Origin: an uncultured Pelagibacteraceae bacterium
GTDB taxonomy: Bacteria > Pseudomonadota > Alphaproteobacteria > Pelagibacterales > Pelagibacteraceae
Assembly (NCBI GenBank): GCA_902542975.1
Contig: CACBWM010000004.1
Span: forward strand, 1-64,000
Direction of reading: 5' to 3'
Length of the DNA stretch: 64,000 nucleotides
The position numbers were made by a program, and so were the translations under genes. The notes under the pieces were generated by a model. That model was not told where the DNA came from and ran no database searches. It saw only the letters and a program-made list of their open reading frames with translations. The stretch's first letter is position 1. Each line of letters begins with the position of its first letter. Positions 34,701 to 44,729 of the stretch are shown here, in pieces.

Positions 34701-36032
34701 ATGATTAAAAAATATTTTGGAACAGATGGAATTAGAGGAAAAGTTAATGGATCTAAAATAAATGGAGAAATGTTTTTCAAATTTGGCTTAGCAGCTGGAA
34801 CATACTTTAAAAATTTAAAAAAGAGTAAACAAACAGCGATTATTGCAAAAGACACTAGATTATCAGGATATACACTTGAACCAGCTTTAGTGTCTGGATT
34901 AGCATCAGCAGGAATGCATATTTATACTTTAGGACCTCTACCGACAAATGGTTTGGCAATGCTAACAAAAAAAATGAGAGCTAATATGGGAATAATGATT
35001 ACTGCATCTCATAATCCATATCACGACAATGGGTTGAAGTTATTTGGACCTGACGGTCTTAAATTATCTGATATAATTGAGAAGAAAATTGAAAAGCTAA
35101 TTGACTCAAAAATTACTAAAAATCTATCAAAACCAATAGAATTGGGGAGAGTCAAAAGGTTAGAAGATGCTAACGATAGTTATATTAAAATATTAAAAAA
35201 AAATTTCCCATCCACATTTAGTTTAAAAGGTATCAAAATAGCTTTAGATTGTGCCAACGGAGCTGGCTACAAAGCTGGTCCAGATTTATTTAAATCATTA
35301 GGTGCTAAAGTATATGATTCTGGCACAAATCCTAATGGTTTAAATATAAATCTTAAATCCGGATCTACTTATCCAAGCAAAATTTGTCAAATGACAAAAA
35401 AAAATAAAGCCCATATAGGTATTTCATTGGATGGAGATGCTGACAGAATAATTGTCTGTGATGAAAAAGGTAAAATTATTGATGGAGATAAAATTCTTGC
35501 AATGTTAGGCGAGAGATGGAAAAGAAAAAATATTTTAAAAGGAGGCGTTATAGGTACATTGATGTCAAATTATGGCTTAGAAAATTTTTTTAAAAATAAA
35601 GGAATTAAATTTTTAAGATCAGATGTGGGAGATAGATATGTAAAAGAAAAAATGAAAAAAAATAAATTTAATTTAGGGGGGGAACAATCTGGTCATATAA
35701 TTCTTGGAAAGTTTGCCACTACAGGAGATGGATTATTGGTTGCACTAGAAATCCTTTTCTCATTAAGAAAAAAAAGGAAAGCAAGTGAACTTTTTAACAA
35801 ATTTAAACCAACTCCTCAAATATTAGAGAATGTTGAAGTTAAAGATAAATCAATTATTAATACTCCAAAATGCAAAAAAGCAATTAGGGAAGCAAATAAA
35901 ATAATAAAAAATAGAGGTAGAATTTTAGTTAGAAAATCTGGTACTGAGTCAAAAATAAGAATTATGAGCGAGTCAGAGGATTCAAGTTTAAATAAATTGT
36001 GTGTTAATATAATTAAAAAATCTATTCAGTAA
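34701..36032 (+). CDS. glmM: Phosphoglucosamine mutase
   Basis: 443 aa. Makes glucosamine-1-phosphate for UDP-GlcNAc, feeding peptidoglycan and lipopolysaccharide. KYFGTDGIRGKVN at the N-terminus, the phosphoserine loop ITASHNPYHDNG (Ser103), the metal loop SLDGDADRI and the sugar loop GGEQSGHI and the phosphate-contacting RKSGTESKIRIM are intact. The usual ftsH-folP-glmM order is preserved. One base separates it from thiD. Confidence 0.97.
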   Translation: MIKKYFGTDGIRGKVNGSKINGEMFFKFGLAAGTYFKNLKKSKQTAIIAKDTRLSGYTLEPALVSGLASAGMHIYTLGPLPTNGLAMLTKKMRANMGIMITASHNPYHDNGLKLFGPDGLKLSDIIEKKIEKLIDSKITKNLSKPIELGRVKRLEDANDSYIKILKKNFPSTFSLKGIKIALDCANGAGYKAGPDLFKSLGAKVYDSGTNPNGLNINLKSGSTYPSKICQMTKKNKAHIGISLDGDADRIIVCDEKGKIIDGDKILAMLGERWKRKNILKGGVIGTLMSNYGLENFFKNKGIKFLRSDVGDRYVKEKMKKNKFNLGGEQSGHIILGKFATTGDGLLVALEILFSLRKKRKASELFNKFKPTPQILENVEVKDKSIINTPKCKKAIREANKIIKNRGRILVRKSGTESKIRIMSESEDSSLNKLCVNIIKKSIQ

Positions 36033-36033
36033 A

Positions 36034-36846
36034 TTGAAAATTAAATCTAAAATATTAATTATTGCAGGATCAGACTCCTCTGGAGGAGCAGGCATTCAAG
36101 CAGATATTAAATCAGTTACTTCTCTTGGTTCTTTCGCTATGACAGCAATTACTGCAGTTACTGCTCAGAATACTACGGGTGTTAAGTCTATAATACCAAT
36201 GCCTATTAAGGAAATTAATAATCAAATAGAATTTACGTCAAAAGACATTAAACCAGATTCAGTAAAAATAGGAATGCTGCATTCTACTGAAGTTATAAAC
36301 TCAGTTTTAAAATCAATAAAAAAATCAAACTTAAAAAAAATAATATTAGATCCCGTTATGGTAGCCAAAGGTGGAACCAAGCTTATTGACAATAAAGCCA
36401 TTTTAGTTTTGAAAAAAAAACTAATGAAAAAAGTTGATTTAATAACACCAAATATTCCTGAAGCAGAGATACTAACTAAAATTAAAATTAATTCTATGCT
36501 GGATATGAAAAATGCTGCTAAAATATTATTAGATTTAGGTGCAAAGAATGTTTTAATTAAAGGTGGTCATTTAAGTTCTAAAACCATGAAAGATATTTTC
36601 GTTAATAAAAAAGAAACTACAATATTTACAAATAAAAAAATTAAAACAAAAAATACTCACGGAACTGGATGTACATTATCTAGCGCAATTGCAACATATT
36701 ATGGATGTGGAAAAACTCTAAAGAAATCTTGTGAGTTAGGTATTAGATATGTAAACAATGCCATTAAGACAAGGCCAAACTTTGGAAAAGGAAATGGACC
36801 AATAAACCATTTAAATAGTTTTATAATAGAAAAGAAATTTAGATGA
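36034..36846 (+). CDS. thiD: Hydroxymethylpyrimidine/phosphomethylpyrimidine kinase
   Basis: 270-aa ribokinase-like enzyme that phosphorylates HMP to HMP-diphosphate for Thi[18 protein letters not shown] binds [44 protein letters not shown] and the anion-hole [11 protein letters not shown] are present. The start is TTG 36034, one base after glmM. Overlaps purA by 4 bases (ATGA). Together with thiE it would allow growth on external HMP in the absence of ThiC. Confidence 0.95.
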   Translation: MKIKSKILIIAGSDSSGGAGIQADIKSVTSLGSFAMTAITAVTAQNTTGVKSIIPMPIKEINNQIEFTSKDIKPDSVKIGMLHSTEVINSVLKSIKKSNLKKIILDPVMVAKGGTKLIDNKAILVLKKKLMKKVDLITPNIPEAEILTKIKINSMLDMKNAAKILLDLGAKNVLIKGGHLSSKTMKDIFVNKKETTIFTNKKIKTKNTHGTGCTLSSAIATYYGCGKTLKKSCELGIRYVNNAIKTRPNFGKGNGPINHLNSFIIEKKFR

Positions 36847-38132
36847 ATAATGTAGTCGTTGTTGGATCGCAGTGGGGAGATGAAGGAAAAGGGAAAATAG
36901 TTGATTGGTTATCTAGTGAAGCAGACGTTGTCGTAAGATTTCAAGGAGGACATAATGCTGGTCACACCCTGGTAATAGATGGTGTTACTTATAAATTAAG
37001 ATTATTACCTTCAGGAATTGTAAGAAAAAATAAAATTTCTATTATAGGAAATGGAGTTGTAGTAGATCCATGGGCACTTCTGGATGAAATCGAGGAAGCG
37101 AAATCTAAAGGTGTAGAAATCAATGAAAATAATCTAATTTTATCTGAGGCTGCCACATTAATTTTACCATTTCATAGAGAAATGGATGAAATAAGAGAAG
37201 ACTCTGCAGGTAAATCGAAAATTGGAACTACTAGAAGAGGTATTGGTCCAGCATATGAAGATAAAGTAGGGAGAAGATCTATAAGAGTAATGGATCTAGC
37301 ATCAAAACAAAATCTTGAAAATCGATTATCATTAGTACTTGAACACCATAACGCCATCCGAAAAGGATTGGGAAAGCCAATATATGAAAAAGATAAACTA
37401 ATTGAAGAATTATTAAAAATAGCCCCAAATATTTTAAAATATTCCGCACCTGTCTGGAGAAAGATAGATCAATTTAAATCAGATTCTAAAAAAATATTAT
37501 TTGAGGGAGCTCAAGGAATATTACTTGATGTCGATCACGGAACTTATCCATATGTAACTTCATCCAACACAGTTGCAGCTTCAGCAGCAACAGGATCAGG
37601 ATGTGGTCCAAACTCAATAAACTATGTATTAGGAATTACAAAGGCATATACTACAAGGGTAGGTGAAGGACCTTTTCCTACAGAATTAACAGATGATATT
37701 GGTAATCATTTAGGTGAAAAGGGACATGAATTTGGAACTGTCACCAGCAGAAAAAGAAGATGTGGATGGTTTGATGGAGTTTTAGTACGACAAACTATAA
37801 AAATTTCAGGCATTGATGGAATAGCATTAACTAAATTAGATGTATTAGATGAACTTGATGAAATAAATCTTTGTGTGGCTTATAAGCTAAATAATAAAGA
37901 AATAGATTATTTTCCTGCAGCTGTACAAGATCAATTAAATGTCAAACCAGTTTATAAAACATTCAAAGGTTGGAAATGTAAAACTCAAGGAATAAAAAAA
38001 TTGGAAGATTTACCTAATAACGCAAAGATTTATGTAAAAGCTATTGAAGAGTTCATTGAGACAAAAATATCAAGTATTTCAACAAGTCCAGAGAGGGAAG
38101 ATACTATTCTTTTAATAGATCCTTTTAATTAA
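36843..38132 (+). CDS. purA: Adenylosuccinate synthetase
   Basis: 429 aa. First committed step from IMP to AMP, using GTP and aspartate. [16 protein letters not shown] (GTP loop), [49 protein letters not shown] (split for the family signature), GPFPTEL and TKLDVLD are all present. End of the ftsH-folP-glmM-thiD-purA operon; the 48 bases after it before the next gene contain AT-rich sequence with no clear terminator. Confidence 0.98.
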   Translation: MNNVVVVGSQWGDEGKGKIVDWLSSEADVVVRFQGGHNAGHTLVIDGVTYKLRLLPSGIVRKNKISIIGNGVVVDPWALLDEIEEAKSKGVEINENNLILSEAATLILPFHREMDEIREDSAGKSKIGTTRRGIGPAYEDKVGRRSIRVMDLASKQNLENRLSLVLEHHNAIRKGLGKPIYEKDKLIEELLKIAPNILKYSAPVWRKIDQFKSDSKKILFEGAQGILLDVDHGTYPYVTSSNTVAASAATGSGCGPNSINYVLGITKAYTTRVGEGPFPTELTDDIGNHLGEKGHEFGTVTSRKRRCGWFDGVLVRQTIKISGIDGIALTKLDVLDELDEINLCVAYKLNNKEIDYFPAAVQDQLNVKPVYKTFKGWKCKTQGIKKLEDLPNNAKIYVKAIEEFIETKISSISTSPEREDTILLIDPFN

Positions 38133-38180
38133 TATTAGAATTAATTTAATTAACTATAAAATTCATCGTATATTAGTAAT

Positions 38181-39986
38181 ATGATCAATAAATATATTCA
38201 CATATTTATTATTTTTTTTGTTATTTTAATCAATCCTAAGCATGTATTCGCTGTTGATTTATCATCAACTACCCCTGCAGATAATGCAACACAGATTGCA
38301 GTGAATACCGGAATAGAATTCGTGTGGCTAGCATCAGGGTCTGTATCAGCAAATAACGGAAATGTAATTTTAAAAAAAAAATCAGATGACAGTACTGTTG
38401 AAACTTTTTCAACTAATGGAATGTTTTTAGCTATGAGTTTGTCTGCTCCAGCAACAGTTACAGCTACATTTTCTTTATCATCAAATTTAGATGAGGATAC
38501 TGAATATTATATCCTAGTAGATAGTTCAGCATTTAATAATTTTGATGGTATTTCAAGTAAAACAGAATTAAATTTTAAAACAGTAGATAATAATAATCCT
38601 AATTTAACATCTACCTCGCCATCTGATGATGCATCTAATGTTAGTGTATCATCAAATATAGTTCTTACATTTAATGAAGGTGTAGATGCCGAAAGTGGAA
38701 ATATTGATATAATAAATACATCAACAGGCGAAGCGATAGAGATTGATGTAACAGGATCTTTATTATCTGGAAGTGGAACAACTGAAATTACTATTAATCC
38801 ATCATCTGACTTAGAAAATGACACATCCTATCACGTAAAAATAGACGCAACAGCATTTGATGATGCAGTTGGAAACTCTTACGCTGGTATTTCAAACACA
38901 ACAACTTTAAATTTTACTACTGCAAAAGGACAAATTTTTAACGATACTGTAAAAACTTTAGTAAAAAATCAAACAACAGCTTCAATTCAATCAATGACAC
39001 AGTCATTAAATAGAGTAAATAGCCGCTTAAATTTTATAAGACCAATTCAAAATAGCAACACTTCAAAAAATAAAATAGCATTAAATTTTAACGACCCCTA
39101 TGCAAACAAATTAGTTGATGCTTTAACCGCCAACTTAATAAAATACGAAAAAAAACAGAGAAAATTTGCTTTTTGGAGTGAAGGCAATCTTTCTTTTGGT
39201 AGAATAAACAATAAAGGTAAAGACTTAGGTCAAGATCTTAGCGCCAAAGGTTTTACAGCAGGATTTGATAAAAAAATTACAGATCTAAAAACTATAGGTT
39301 TAGCATTAAATCAATCTGAGCAAGAAACTCAAATTGGAAGTAATGATGCACATATGGATGCAACAGCAAAATCTTTATTAATCTATGGAAGCAACCAATT
39401 TTTTGAAAATCGATATTTCGAAGCTGCCATTGGATTTGGAGAAACAGAAATCGATATCAATAGAAAAGTATCTGGAGGAAATAATAAAGGCCTCAGAGAT
39501 GGAAAACAATTATTTGGAAGCTTCACTTACTTGTACGAACCATTAGAACAAAAAGAAAGTAAAAACTTAAATTACTATTCTAGAATAGATTTGGGTTATA
39601 CGATATTAGATCATTACATTGAAAGTGGTGATGGTGATTCAATTAATTACAATGATCAATATATAAAAAGTTCGTCATTATCTTTAGGATTTAATTATTC
39701 AAATATATTAGAGATAGATCAAGGATTTATTACACCTTTAATACAGTTTGAAATTGGTAAAAATAAAACAATAAATTCACTATCAGAAGCTTATTATGTA
39801 AATGATTCTTCAACTATTTATGCTAATGCAATATCTGATCAAAATACATCACATGCAAAGCTAACCCTTGGAATAGGGGCTACGTTGGAAGATGGTTTAA
39901 ATTTAAGTTTCATGATCGATCATTATAGAAATGATAACGAGGCGTTTAATACCAGTTTAACTGCAAATATTAGAAAAGAATTTTAA
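38181..39986 (+). CDS. Secreted Ig-like / outer-membrane beta-barrel (autotransporter-like) protein
   Basis: 601 aa. A signal peptide (IIFFVILINPKHVFA, cut near residue 25) is followed by two bacterial Ig-like repeats of the SbsA/Big_5 type (about 26-133 and 138-250), each with the pattern STxPADNATxIAVNT / TSPSDDASNVSVSS and ending FKT or FTT. A linker with a helical segment leads to about 270 C-terminal residues of alternating aromatic strands (FAFWSEGNLSFGRI, LLIYGSNQFFENRYFEAAIGFGET, and so on) ending in phenylalanine, as autotransporter barrels do. It would present Ig-like domains on the cell surface. Low in lysine codons compared with neighbours. Ligand unknown. Confidence 0.8.
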   Translation: MINKYIHIFIIFFVILINPKHVFAVDLSSTTPADNATQIAVNTGIEFVWLASGSVSANNGNVILKKKSDDSTVETFSTNGMFLAMSLSAPATVTATFSLSSNLDEDTEYYILVDSSAFNNFDGISSKTELNFKTVDNNNPNLTSTSPSDDASNVSVSSNIVLTFNEGVDAESGNIDIINTSTGEAIEIDVTGSLLSGSGTTEITINPSSDLENDTSYHVKIDATAFDDAVGNSYAGISNTTTLNFTTAKGQIFNDTVKTLVKNQTTASIQSMTQSLNRVNSRLNFIRPIQNSNTSKNKIALNFNDPYANKLVDALTANLIKYEKKQRKFAFWSEGNLSFGRINNKGKDLGQDLSAKGFTAGFDKKITDLKTIGLALNQSEQETQIGSNDAHMDATAKSLLIYGSNQFFENRYFEAAIGFGETEIDINRKVSGGNNKGLRDGKQLFGSFTYLYEPLEQKESKNLNYYSRIDLGYTILDHYIESGDGDSINYNDQYIKSSSLSLGFNYSNILEIDQGFITPLIQFEIGKNKTINSLSEAYYVNDSSTIYANAISDQNTSHAKLTLGIGATLEDGLNLSFMIDHYRNDNEAFNTSLTANIRKEF

Positions 39987-39991
39987 CAAGC

Positions 39992-40882
39992 TTAATTAGC
40001 TGGTAATAGATTTTTTGATTTAGCTGAGTTCAGCATATGTTTTTGAAGTTTTTCAAATGCTTTATTTTCAATTTGTCTTATTCTTTCTCTGCTTATTTTG
40101 AATTTCTTACTTAAGTCCTCTAAAGTTATAGGAACATCTGTCAATCTTCTAGAGTAAAGAATTTCTTTTTCTCTTTCATTTAAAATTTTAATAGAATCCT
40201 GAAGAAGATCTTTTCGTTGTTCCATTTCTTCATTTTGTGCAAATTTAAGTTCTTGATCCATATCATTATCCACAACCCAATCTTGCCACTCATCACCATC
40301 TTCTCCAATTGGCGCATTTAATGACTGCTCTTTACCTGATAGCCTTCTATTCATAGATACTACCTCTTGTTCACTAACATCTAATCTGTTTGCAATATCT
40401 TTTACGTGTTCATCGCGTAAGTCACCCTCTGTTCTAGGTGCAATCTGATTTTTTAACTTCTTCAAGTTGAAAAAAAGCTTTTTCTGAGCTGTTGTAGTTC
40501 CAATTTTTACTAAGCTCCATGATCTTAGAATATATTCTTGAATAGAAGCTTTAATCCACCACATTGCATAAGTTGCAAGTCTAAAACCTTTTTCTGGTTC
40601 AAATTTTTTAACAGCTTGCATCAAACCTACGTTACCTTCTGAAATCATTTCATTAAGAGGCAAACCATAGCCTTTGTAACCCATTGCTATTTTAGCAACT
40701 AGTCTTAAATGACTTGTTACTAGTTTTTCAGCTGATTTAACATTTCCTGTCGTTTGCCAGTTTTTAGCAAGCATGTATTCTTCCTCAGCATCTAGCATAG
40801 GAAATTTTTTTATTTGAGCTAGATATGCTGCTAAGCCACCTTCATTTGAAAGTGTAGGCAAGTTGTATGTATTATTACTCAT
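39992..40882 (-). CDS. rpoH: RNA polymerase sigma-32 (heat shock)
   Basis: 296-aa group 3 sigma factor. Region 2 has LVTSHLRLVAKIAMGYKGYGLP, NEMISEGNVGLMQAVKKFEPEKGFRL and YAMWWIKASIQEYILRSWSLVK; the RpoH box appears as AQKKLFFNLKK; region 4 has LNEREKEILYSRRLTD and a helix-turn-helix ISRERIRQIENKAFEKL. Directs heat-shock and envelope-repair genes such as ftsH. A TTGTAA...TACATA pair with a 16-base spacer just upstream could be its promoter. rluD lies 43 bases upstream on the same strand. Confidence 0.96.
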   Translation of the reverse strand: MSNNTYNLPTLSNEGGLAAYLAQIKKFPMLDAEEEYMLAKNWQTTGNVKSAEKLVTSHLRLVAKIAMGYKGYGLPLNEMISEGNVGLMQAVKKFEPEKGFRLATYAMWWIKASIQEYILRSWSLVKIGTTTAQKKLFFNLKKLKNQIAPRTEGDLRDEHVKDIANRLDVSEQEVVSMNRRLSGKEQSLNAPIGEDGDEWQDWVVDNDMDQELKFAQNEEMEQRKDLLQDSIKILNEREKEILYSRRLTDVPITLEDLSKKFKISRERIRQIENKAFEKLQKHMLNSAKSKNLLPAN

Positions 40883-40925
40883 CGGAAGTATTTATGTAAT
40901 AGAGAAATTTTTTTTTACAATCGTT

Positions 40926-41906
40926 TTATTTACTTAATTTTCTTAGTTTTTTTAGGATATCACTTAACTCTTTTGGGATATTTGATGAAAATTCTAATCT
41001 TTCCTCTGTCTTAGGATGGTCAAATCCCAAATGTTTTGCATGCAAAAATTGTCTATCTAGATTTAAAATTTTATTATTAAGATCTTCATCAATGTTTTTA
41101 AATTTTTTAAATTTTTTTTTATATTTTTTATCTCCAAGAATATTATTACCTTTGTATGACATATGAACTCTTATTTGATGAGTTCTTCCAGTTTCTAATT
41201 TACATTCTATAAAACTAAAAGTTGGAACTTTATTATTTTCAAAAAGCTCTAAAGTTTCATAATGTGTAATTGCTTTTTTACCTTTGATAGATGACACTTC
41301 CATCATTTGTCTGTTTTTTGAACTTCTAGTTATGAATGTTTCAATTGTTCCTTTTTGAGGTCTTAATTTTCCCCATATTAAAGTTTGATAAACTCTTGTT
41401 ATAGTATGTTTGGAAAACTGAATTGATAATTTTTCATGAGTTGAATTATTTTTTGCAATTACAATTAATCCAGATGTATCTTTGTCAATTCTGTGAACTA
41501 TACCAGGTCTAAGCTCATCTCCTATGTTAGACAAATTTTTATTATCATAATTCATTAATGCGTTAACTATTGTATTATCATAATTACCAGCACCAGGATG
41601 CATCGAAATTCCAGAAGGCTTGTCAATTACGATTAAGTCTTCATCTTCATAAATTATATTTAATTTAAACTCATAAGGTTTTAAGCTTTGTTTCTTAGGT
41701 TCAACAATTTCAAGTTCAATTTTGTCATTTAATTTAGTTTTAATTGAAGGGTCTTGGACAATTCTCTCGTTAATTTTTAATTTACTATTTAGTATTAAAT
41801 TTTTTACTCTAGTTCTGCTTAAGCTTTTATCATGATTTGCTAATATCAAGTCTACTCTCTTGTTATTATCGTCTTCTTTAACAATAAAATTAATGATATT
41901 TTTCAT
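40926..41906 (-). CDS. rluD: 23S rRNA pseudouridine synthase, RluD type
   Basis: 326 aa. An N-terminal S4 RNA-binding domain (RVDLILANHDKSLSRTRVKNLILNSKLKIN) is followed by the RluA-family catalytic domain: DLIVIDKPSGISMHPG, the catalytic HRIDKDTSGLIVIAK (Asp in RIDKDTSG), RVYQTLIWGK, LETGRTHQIRVHM and FLHAKHLGF. RluD modifies helix 69 of 23S rRNA; the RluC/RluD distinction rests on the S4 domain and size and is not absolute. The usual pairing with rpoH in alphaproteobacteria supports RluD. Confidence 0.9.
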   Translation of the reverse strand: MKNIINFIVKEDDNNKRVDLILANHDKSLSRTRVKNLILNSKLKINERIVQDPSIKTKLNDKIELEIVEPKKQSLKPYEFKLNIIYEDEDLIVIDKPSGISMHPGAGNYDNTIVNALMNYDNKNLSNIGDELRPGIVHRIDKDTSGLIVIAKNNSTHEKLSIQFSKHTITRVYQTLIWGKLRPQKGTIETFITRSSKNRQMMEVSSIKGKKAITHYETLELFENNKVPTFSFIECKLETGRTHQIRVHMSYKGNNILGDKKYKKKFKKFKNIDEDLNNKILNLDRQFLHAKHLGFDHPKTEERLEFSSNIPKELSDILKKLRKLSK

Positions 41907-41929
41907 AAATTATTATATTAAATAATAAT

Positions 41930-42006
41930 GCGTTCGTAGCTCAACTGGATAGAGCGCCAGATTTCGGCTCTGGAGGTTCAGGGTTCGACTCCTTGCGGGC
42001 GCACCA
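41930..42006 (+). tRNA. tRNA-Arg (TCG)
   Basis: 77 bases with encoded CCA. Acceptor GCGTTCG/CGGGCGC, D-arm GCTC/GAGC, anticodon stem CCAGA/TCTGG around loop TTTCGGC (anticodon TCG, reading CGA/CGG), and T-arm CAGGG-TTCGACT-CCTTG. It lies in the 100-base gap between divergent-facing rluD and the ABC permease; the permease stop abuts the CCA. A reading frame on the other strand across it is not a gene. Confidence 0.96.
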
Positions 42007-42798
42007 TTATTCACCCATATTAATAAGTGTCCCTTTATTTTTTGCGACATTGAATGAATAATAGAATAATACAATCGATAGTACAAAGTAAACCCCATTC
42101 CACAAGAATGCATAATAGATATTTTGAATATCTACAGTTTGATTAATCAAAATATTTCTTGCCTCTTCAAAAATATATACTAACGGTAATAAGTAAGCTA
42201 TTTTTTGAAACATTTCTGGTAATATTTCAATTGGATAATAAATACATCCAAACGGAGCTAATAAAAACATTGTAGACCACGCTATATTCTCAAAAGAGGG
42301 CCCATATCTTAATAGACCAGCAGATACCAGGATGCCAAGTGTTATTCCAAATAAATATAGGCTCATAAATAAAAAGAATAAAAATATTCCTAAATCTAAA
42401 ATTGAAATACCAAATAATGGAGAAGTTAAAAGCACTGCTGGTATTAAACCAATAAGAGCTCTTATTAAAGCTGTAACAACAAGTGATGTTAATATTTCAC
42501 CAATTTTCATTGGCGCAATAAATAAATTTGTAAAGTTTCTACTCCAAATTTCCTCAAGAAACAGCATATTAAATCCAATGCTTGTTCTAAAAAGAAAATC
42601 ATAAAGGATTGCGCAAGTTAATATAACTCCTACCGCATTATTATAATATGTTGTATGCGTAGCAAAAAAATTTGAGATAAATCCCCACAAAGTAATTTGA
42701 ATAGTTGGCCAATAAACAAGATCTAAAACTCTTGGAAAAGATCTAGTTATTAAATAAAAATGTCTTAAAAAAAGACCGTACATTCTAGTTAAGCTCAT
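42007..42798 (-). CDS. ABC-2 type transporter permease
   Basis: 263-aa inner-membrane protein with six hydrophobic segments and the ABC-2 signature in the fourth to fifth (YGPSFENIAWSTMFLLAPFGCIYYPIEILPEMFQKIAYLLPLVY, quoted in shorter parts: LLAPFGCIYYP, ILPEMFQKIAYLLP). Such permeases export drugs, lipids or polysaccharide. Overlaps the ATPase gene by 14 bases, so both make one half-size exporter pair. The substrate is not evident; no polysaccharide genes are adjacent. Its stop abuts the tRNA-Arg gene. Confidence 0.85.
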   Translation of the reverse strand: MSLTRMYGLFLRHFYLITRSFPRVLDLVYWPTIQITLWGFISNFFATHTTYYNNAVGVILTCAILYDFLFRTSIGFNMLFLEEIWSRNFTNLFIAPMKIGEILTSLVVTALIRALIGLIPAVLLTSPLFGISILDLGIFLFFLFMSLYLFGITLGILVSAGLLRYGPSFENIAWSTMFLLAPFGCIYYPIEILPEMFQKIAYLLPLVYIFEEARNILINQTVDIQNIYYAFLWNGVYFVLSIVLFYYSFNVAKNKGTLINMGE

Positions 42799-43522
42799 TT
42801 TTACTCCTTGATAATTTTAAAAAAACTTCCTCAAGGTTTTTTCTACCGTGTTTATTTATTAATTCTTCTGGATTTCCTTCATCGATTATAATTCCGTCTT
42901 TCATCATTAGAATTGATTTACAAAGTCTAGTGACCTCATTCATATTATGAGAAGCAAGAAGTATGGATATTTTTTTTTCTTTTTTGTAATCTTCCAAAAA
43001 GGACCTAACAAAATCACCTACCTCTGGATCCAAAGATGCGGTTGGTTCATCTAATAGCAATACTTTAGGCTCATTGATTAGTGCTTTTGCCAAACTTACT
43101 CTATTTTTTTGTCCAGAGGATAATTCTCCTGTAATACTATTAAGTAATCCTTCTAGTCTTAATTTTCCTGATAAAAATTCAATTCTCTCATTAATATTAT
43201 TTATTTTGTATAATTTTCCATAAACAGTTAGATTTTGTTTAACTGTAAGTTTTTTTGGTAATTCTATATATGGAGATATGAAGTTAATCTGTTCTAAGAT
43301 TTCAATTCTATTCCCCTCTAATTTTTGACCATTTATAAAAATTTCTCCACTAGTTGGTTTTAAAAGTCCCAATAACATGCCTATAGTTGTTGTTTTGCCC
43401 GAACCATTTGGACCTAATAGGCCTAAAATTTCGTCTTCTTTTATGTTAAAGCTAATTCCTTTGACAGCCTCATTCTTTCCGTAATTTTTTTTTATATTTT
43501 TAACTTCTACTAAATTTTTCAT
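42785..43522 (-). CDS. ABC transporter ATP-binding protein
   Basis: 245-aa ATPase of the ABC-2 export class. Walker A GPNGSGKTTTIG, Q-loop FISPYIELPKKLT, signature ELSSGQKNRVSLAKAL, Walker B VLLLDEPTASLDP and the switch histidine in LLASHNMNEV. LLKPTSGEIFING is typical of CcmA/NatA-like drug and lipid exporters. Works with the adjacent permease; overlaps it by 14 bases and overlaps sua5 by 4 bases on the other side. Confidence 0.92.
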   Translation of the reverse strand: MKNLVEVKNIKKNYGKNEAVKGISFNIKEDEILGLLGPNGSGKTTTIGMLLGLLKPTSGEIFINGQKLEGNRIEILEQINFISPYIELPKKLTVKQNLTVYGKLYKINNINERIEFLSGKLRLEGLLNSITGELSSGQKNRVSLAKALINEPKVLLLDEPTASLDPEVGDFVRSFLEDYKKEKKISILLASHNMNEVTRLCKSILMMKDGIIIDEGNPEELINKHGRKNLEEVFLKLSRSKNELN

Positions 43523-44454
43523 TTTTTTGATGCTCTAAGAAGTCTATCGTTAATTACTAATCCAAAGTTTTGGTTTGGTATTCTTTGTACAGCTATTTTT
43601 TTGTAGCCTAACTTCTTAATTTTTCTTAGTGTTTTATATAAATTTTTAACACTCTCCATTAGATTATTTGTCTTACTTAAGTAAAAATAATTCTTATTAT
43701 TCTCTCTTTTCTTCTTAATTAGAATAAAAGCCTCATCTTTTTTTATTTTAAGTGCGTTTAATCTAATGGGTATACCTGGCGAATAGTGAATTCTTCCTCT
43801 TCCTGGAGAATTTATGTTGCTTTTAGTATGTAATTTAGTTTCTAAATTTGTTTTTAATTTTCTACTTAATGTAGAAATATCTAAACCACCCAATCTTAAA
43901 ATTTGGGGTTTTTTTACTAAACTTATTATCGTAGACTCAACACCTATTTTTGATCTTCCACCTTCTAGAATAAATTTAATTTTTTTTCCAAATTCATCAT
44001 ATACATCATCTTTTGTCACTGGACTTATACTTTCAGAGATATTTGCGCTTGGTGCTGCTAAAGGATATTTTATAGATTTTAATAATATTCTAGCGGTTCG
44101 GTGACTTGGAAATCTTACACCTAACGTTTTTTTGTTATTAGTAACGTTTTTTGAGATTTTACTTTCATCTTTTAGTTTTAATATAAATGTAATCGGTCCA
44201 GGGCATAATGAATTATAAAGTTTATAAAACAAAGTATTTGTCTCACAATCTTTTTCCAAATCTTTAATATTATAATAATGAACAATTAAGGGGTTATCAG
44301 CTGGCCTTCCTTTTAATTTAAATATTCTTTTGGTAGCCTTATCAGAATAAGCATTAGCAGCTAATCCATAGACAGTTTCCGTAGGTATCCCAATACAATC
44401 GTTATTATTTAAATATTTTACTGCTTTTTTAATATTTGAATCATTTATTTTCAT
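43519..44454 (-). CDS. tsaC: L-threonylcarbamoyladenylate synthase (Sua5/YwlC type)
   Basis: 311-aa enzyme that makes threonylcarbamoyl-AMP for the t6A37 modification of ANN-decoding tRNAs. YrdC domain (about 1-200): GIPTETVYGLAANAYSD, KLKGRPADNPLIVHYY, CPGPITFILKL, GVRFPSHRTA, PLAAPSANISESISPV and GVESTIISL. A C-terminal Sua5 domain (about 205-311) is present, making it the longer Sua5 form. Divergent from xseB by only about 20 bases, so the promoters must overlap. Confidence 0.93.
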   Translation of the reverse strand: MKINDSNIKKAVKYLNNNDCIGIPTETVYGLAANAYSDKATKRIFKLKGRPADNPLIVHYYNIKDLEKDCETNTLFYKLYNSLCPGPITFILKLKDESKISKNVTNNKKTLGVRFPSHRTARILLKSIKYPLAAPSANISESISPVTKDDVYDEFGKKIKFILEGGRSKIGVESTIISLVKKPQILRLGGLDISTLSRKLKTNLETKLHTKSNINSPGRGRIHYSPGIPIRLNALKIKKDEAFILIKKKRENNKNYFYLSKTNNLMESVKNLYKTLRKIKKLGYKKIAVQRIPNQNFGLVINDRLLRASKK

Positions 44455-44474
44455 ATAATATTACAAACTATTAT

Positions 44475-44729
44475 ATGAATGAAAAAATTTTGCCAGATGA
44501 TATTGAGTCAAAATCTTTGAGTGAACTCACAGATATAGCATATCGTTTAATTCAAGAATTAGAAAATAAAAAAAATTTGGAGGAATCTATTGAAGATTAT
44601 CAATATTTAATAAAGTTAAATAATTTAATAGAGAAAAAATTTCAAAAGGACTCAAAAAATATATCTGAAAGTACGAAGCTAAAAATAGAAGAATTAACCT
44701 CAAAAAAAAATGAAAAAAAAATTAGTTAA
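44475..44729 (+). CDS. xseB: Exodeoxyribonuclease VII small subunit
   Basis: 84 aa from ATG 44475. The ORF could begin at 44436, but that start lies inside tsaC on the opposite strand. It shows the XseB pattern of two helices: LSELTDIAYRLIQELENKKNLEESIEDYQYLIKLNNLIEKK (quoted in part) with the LExSIExYxxxxxLxxxxxKxL heptad. Works with XseA, which is not in this window. Overlaps ispA by 20 bases across an A-rich stretch, and precedes ispA and dxs, the classic xseB-ispA-dxs order. Confidence 0.88.
   Translation: MNEKILPDDIESKSLSELTDIAYRLIQELENKKNLEESIEDYQYLIKLNNLIEKKFQKDSKNISESTKLKIEELTSKKNEKKIS

Noticed and set aside
41913..42113. 66-residue frame on the minus strand across tRNA-Arg
   Set aside because: It overlaps the complete tRNA and the end of the permease gene; no protein family features.
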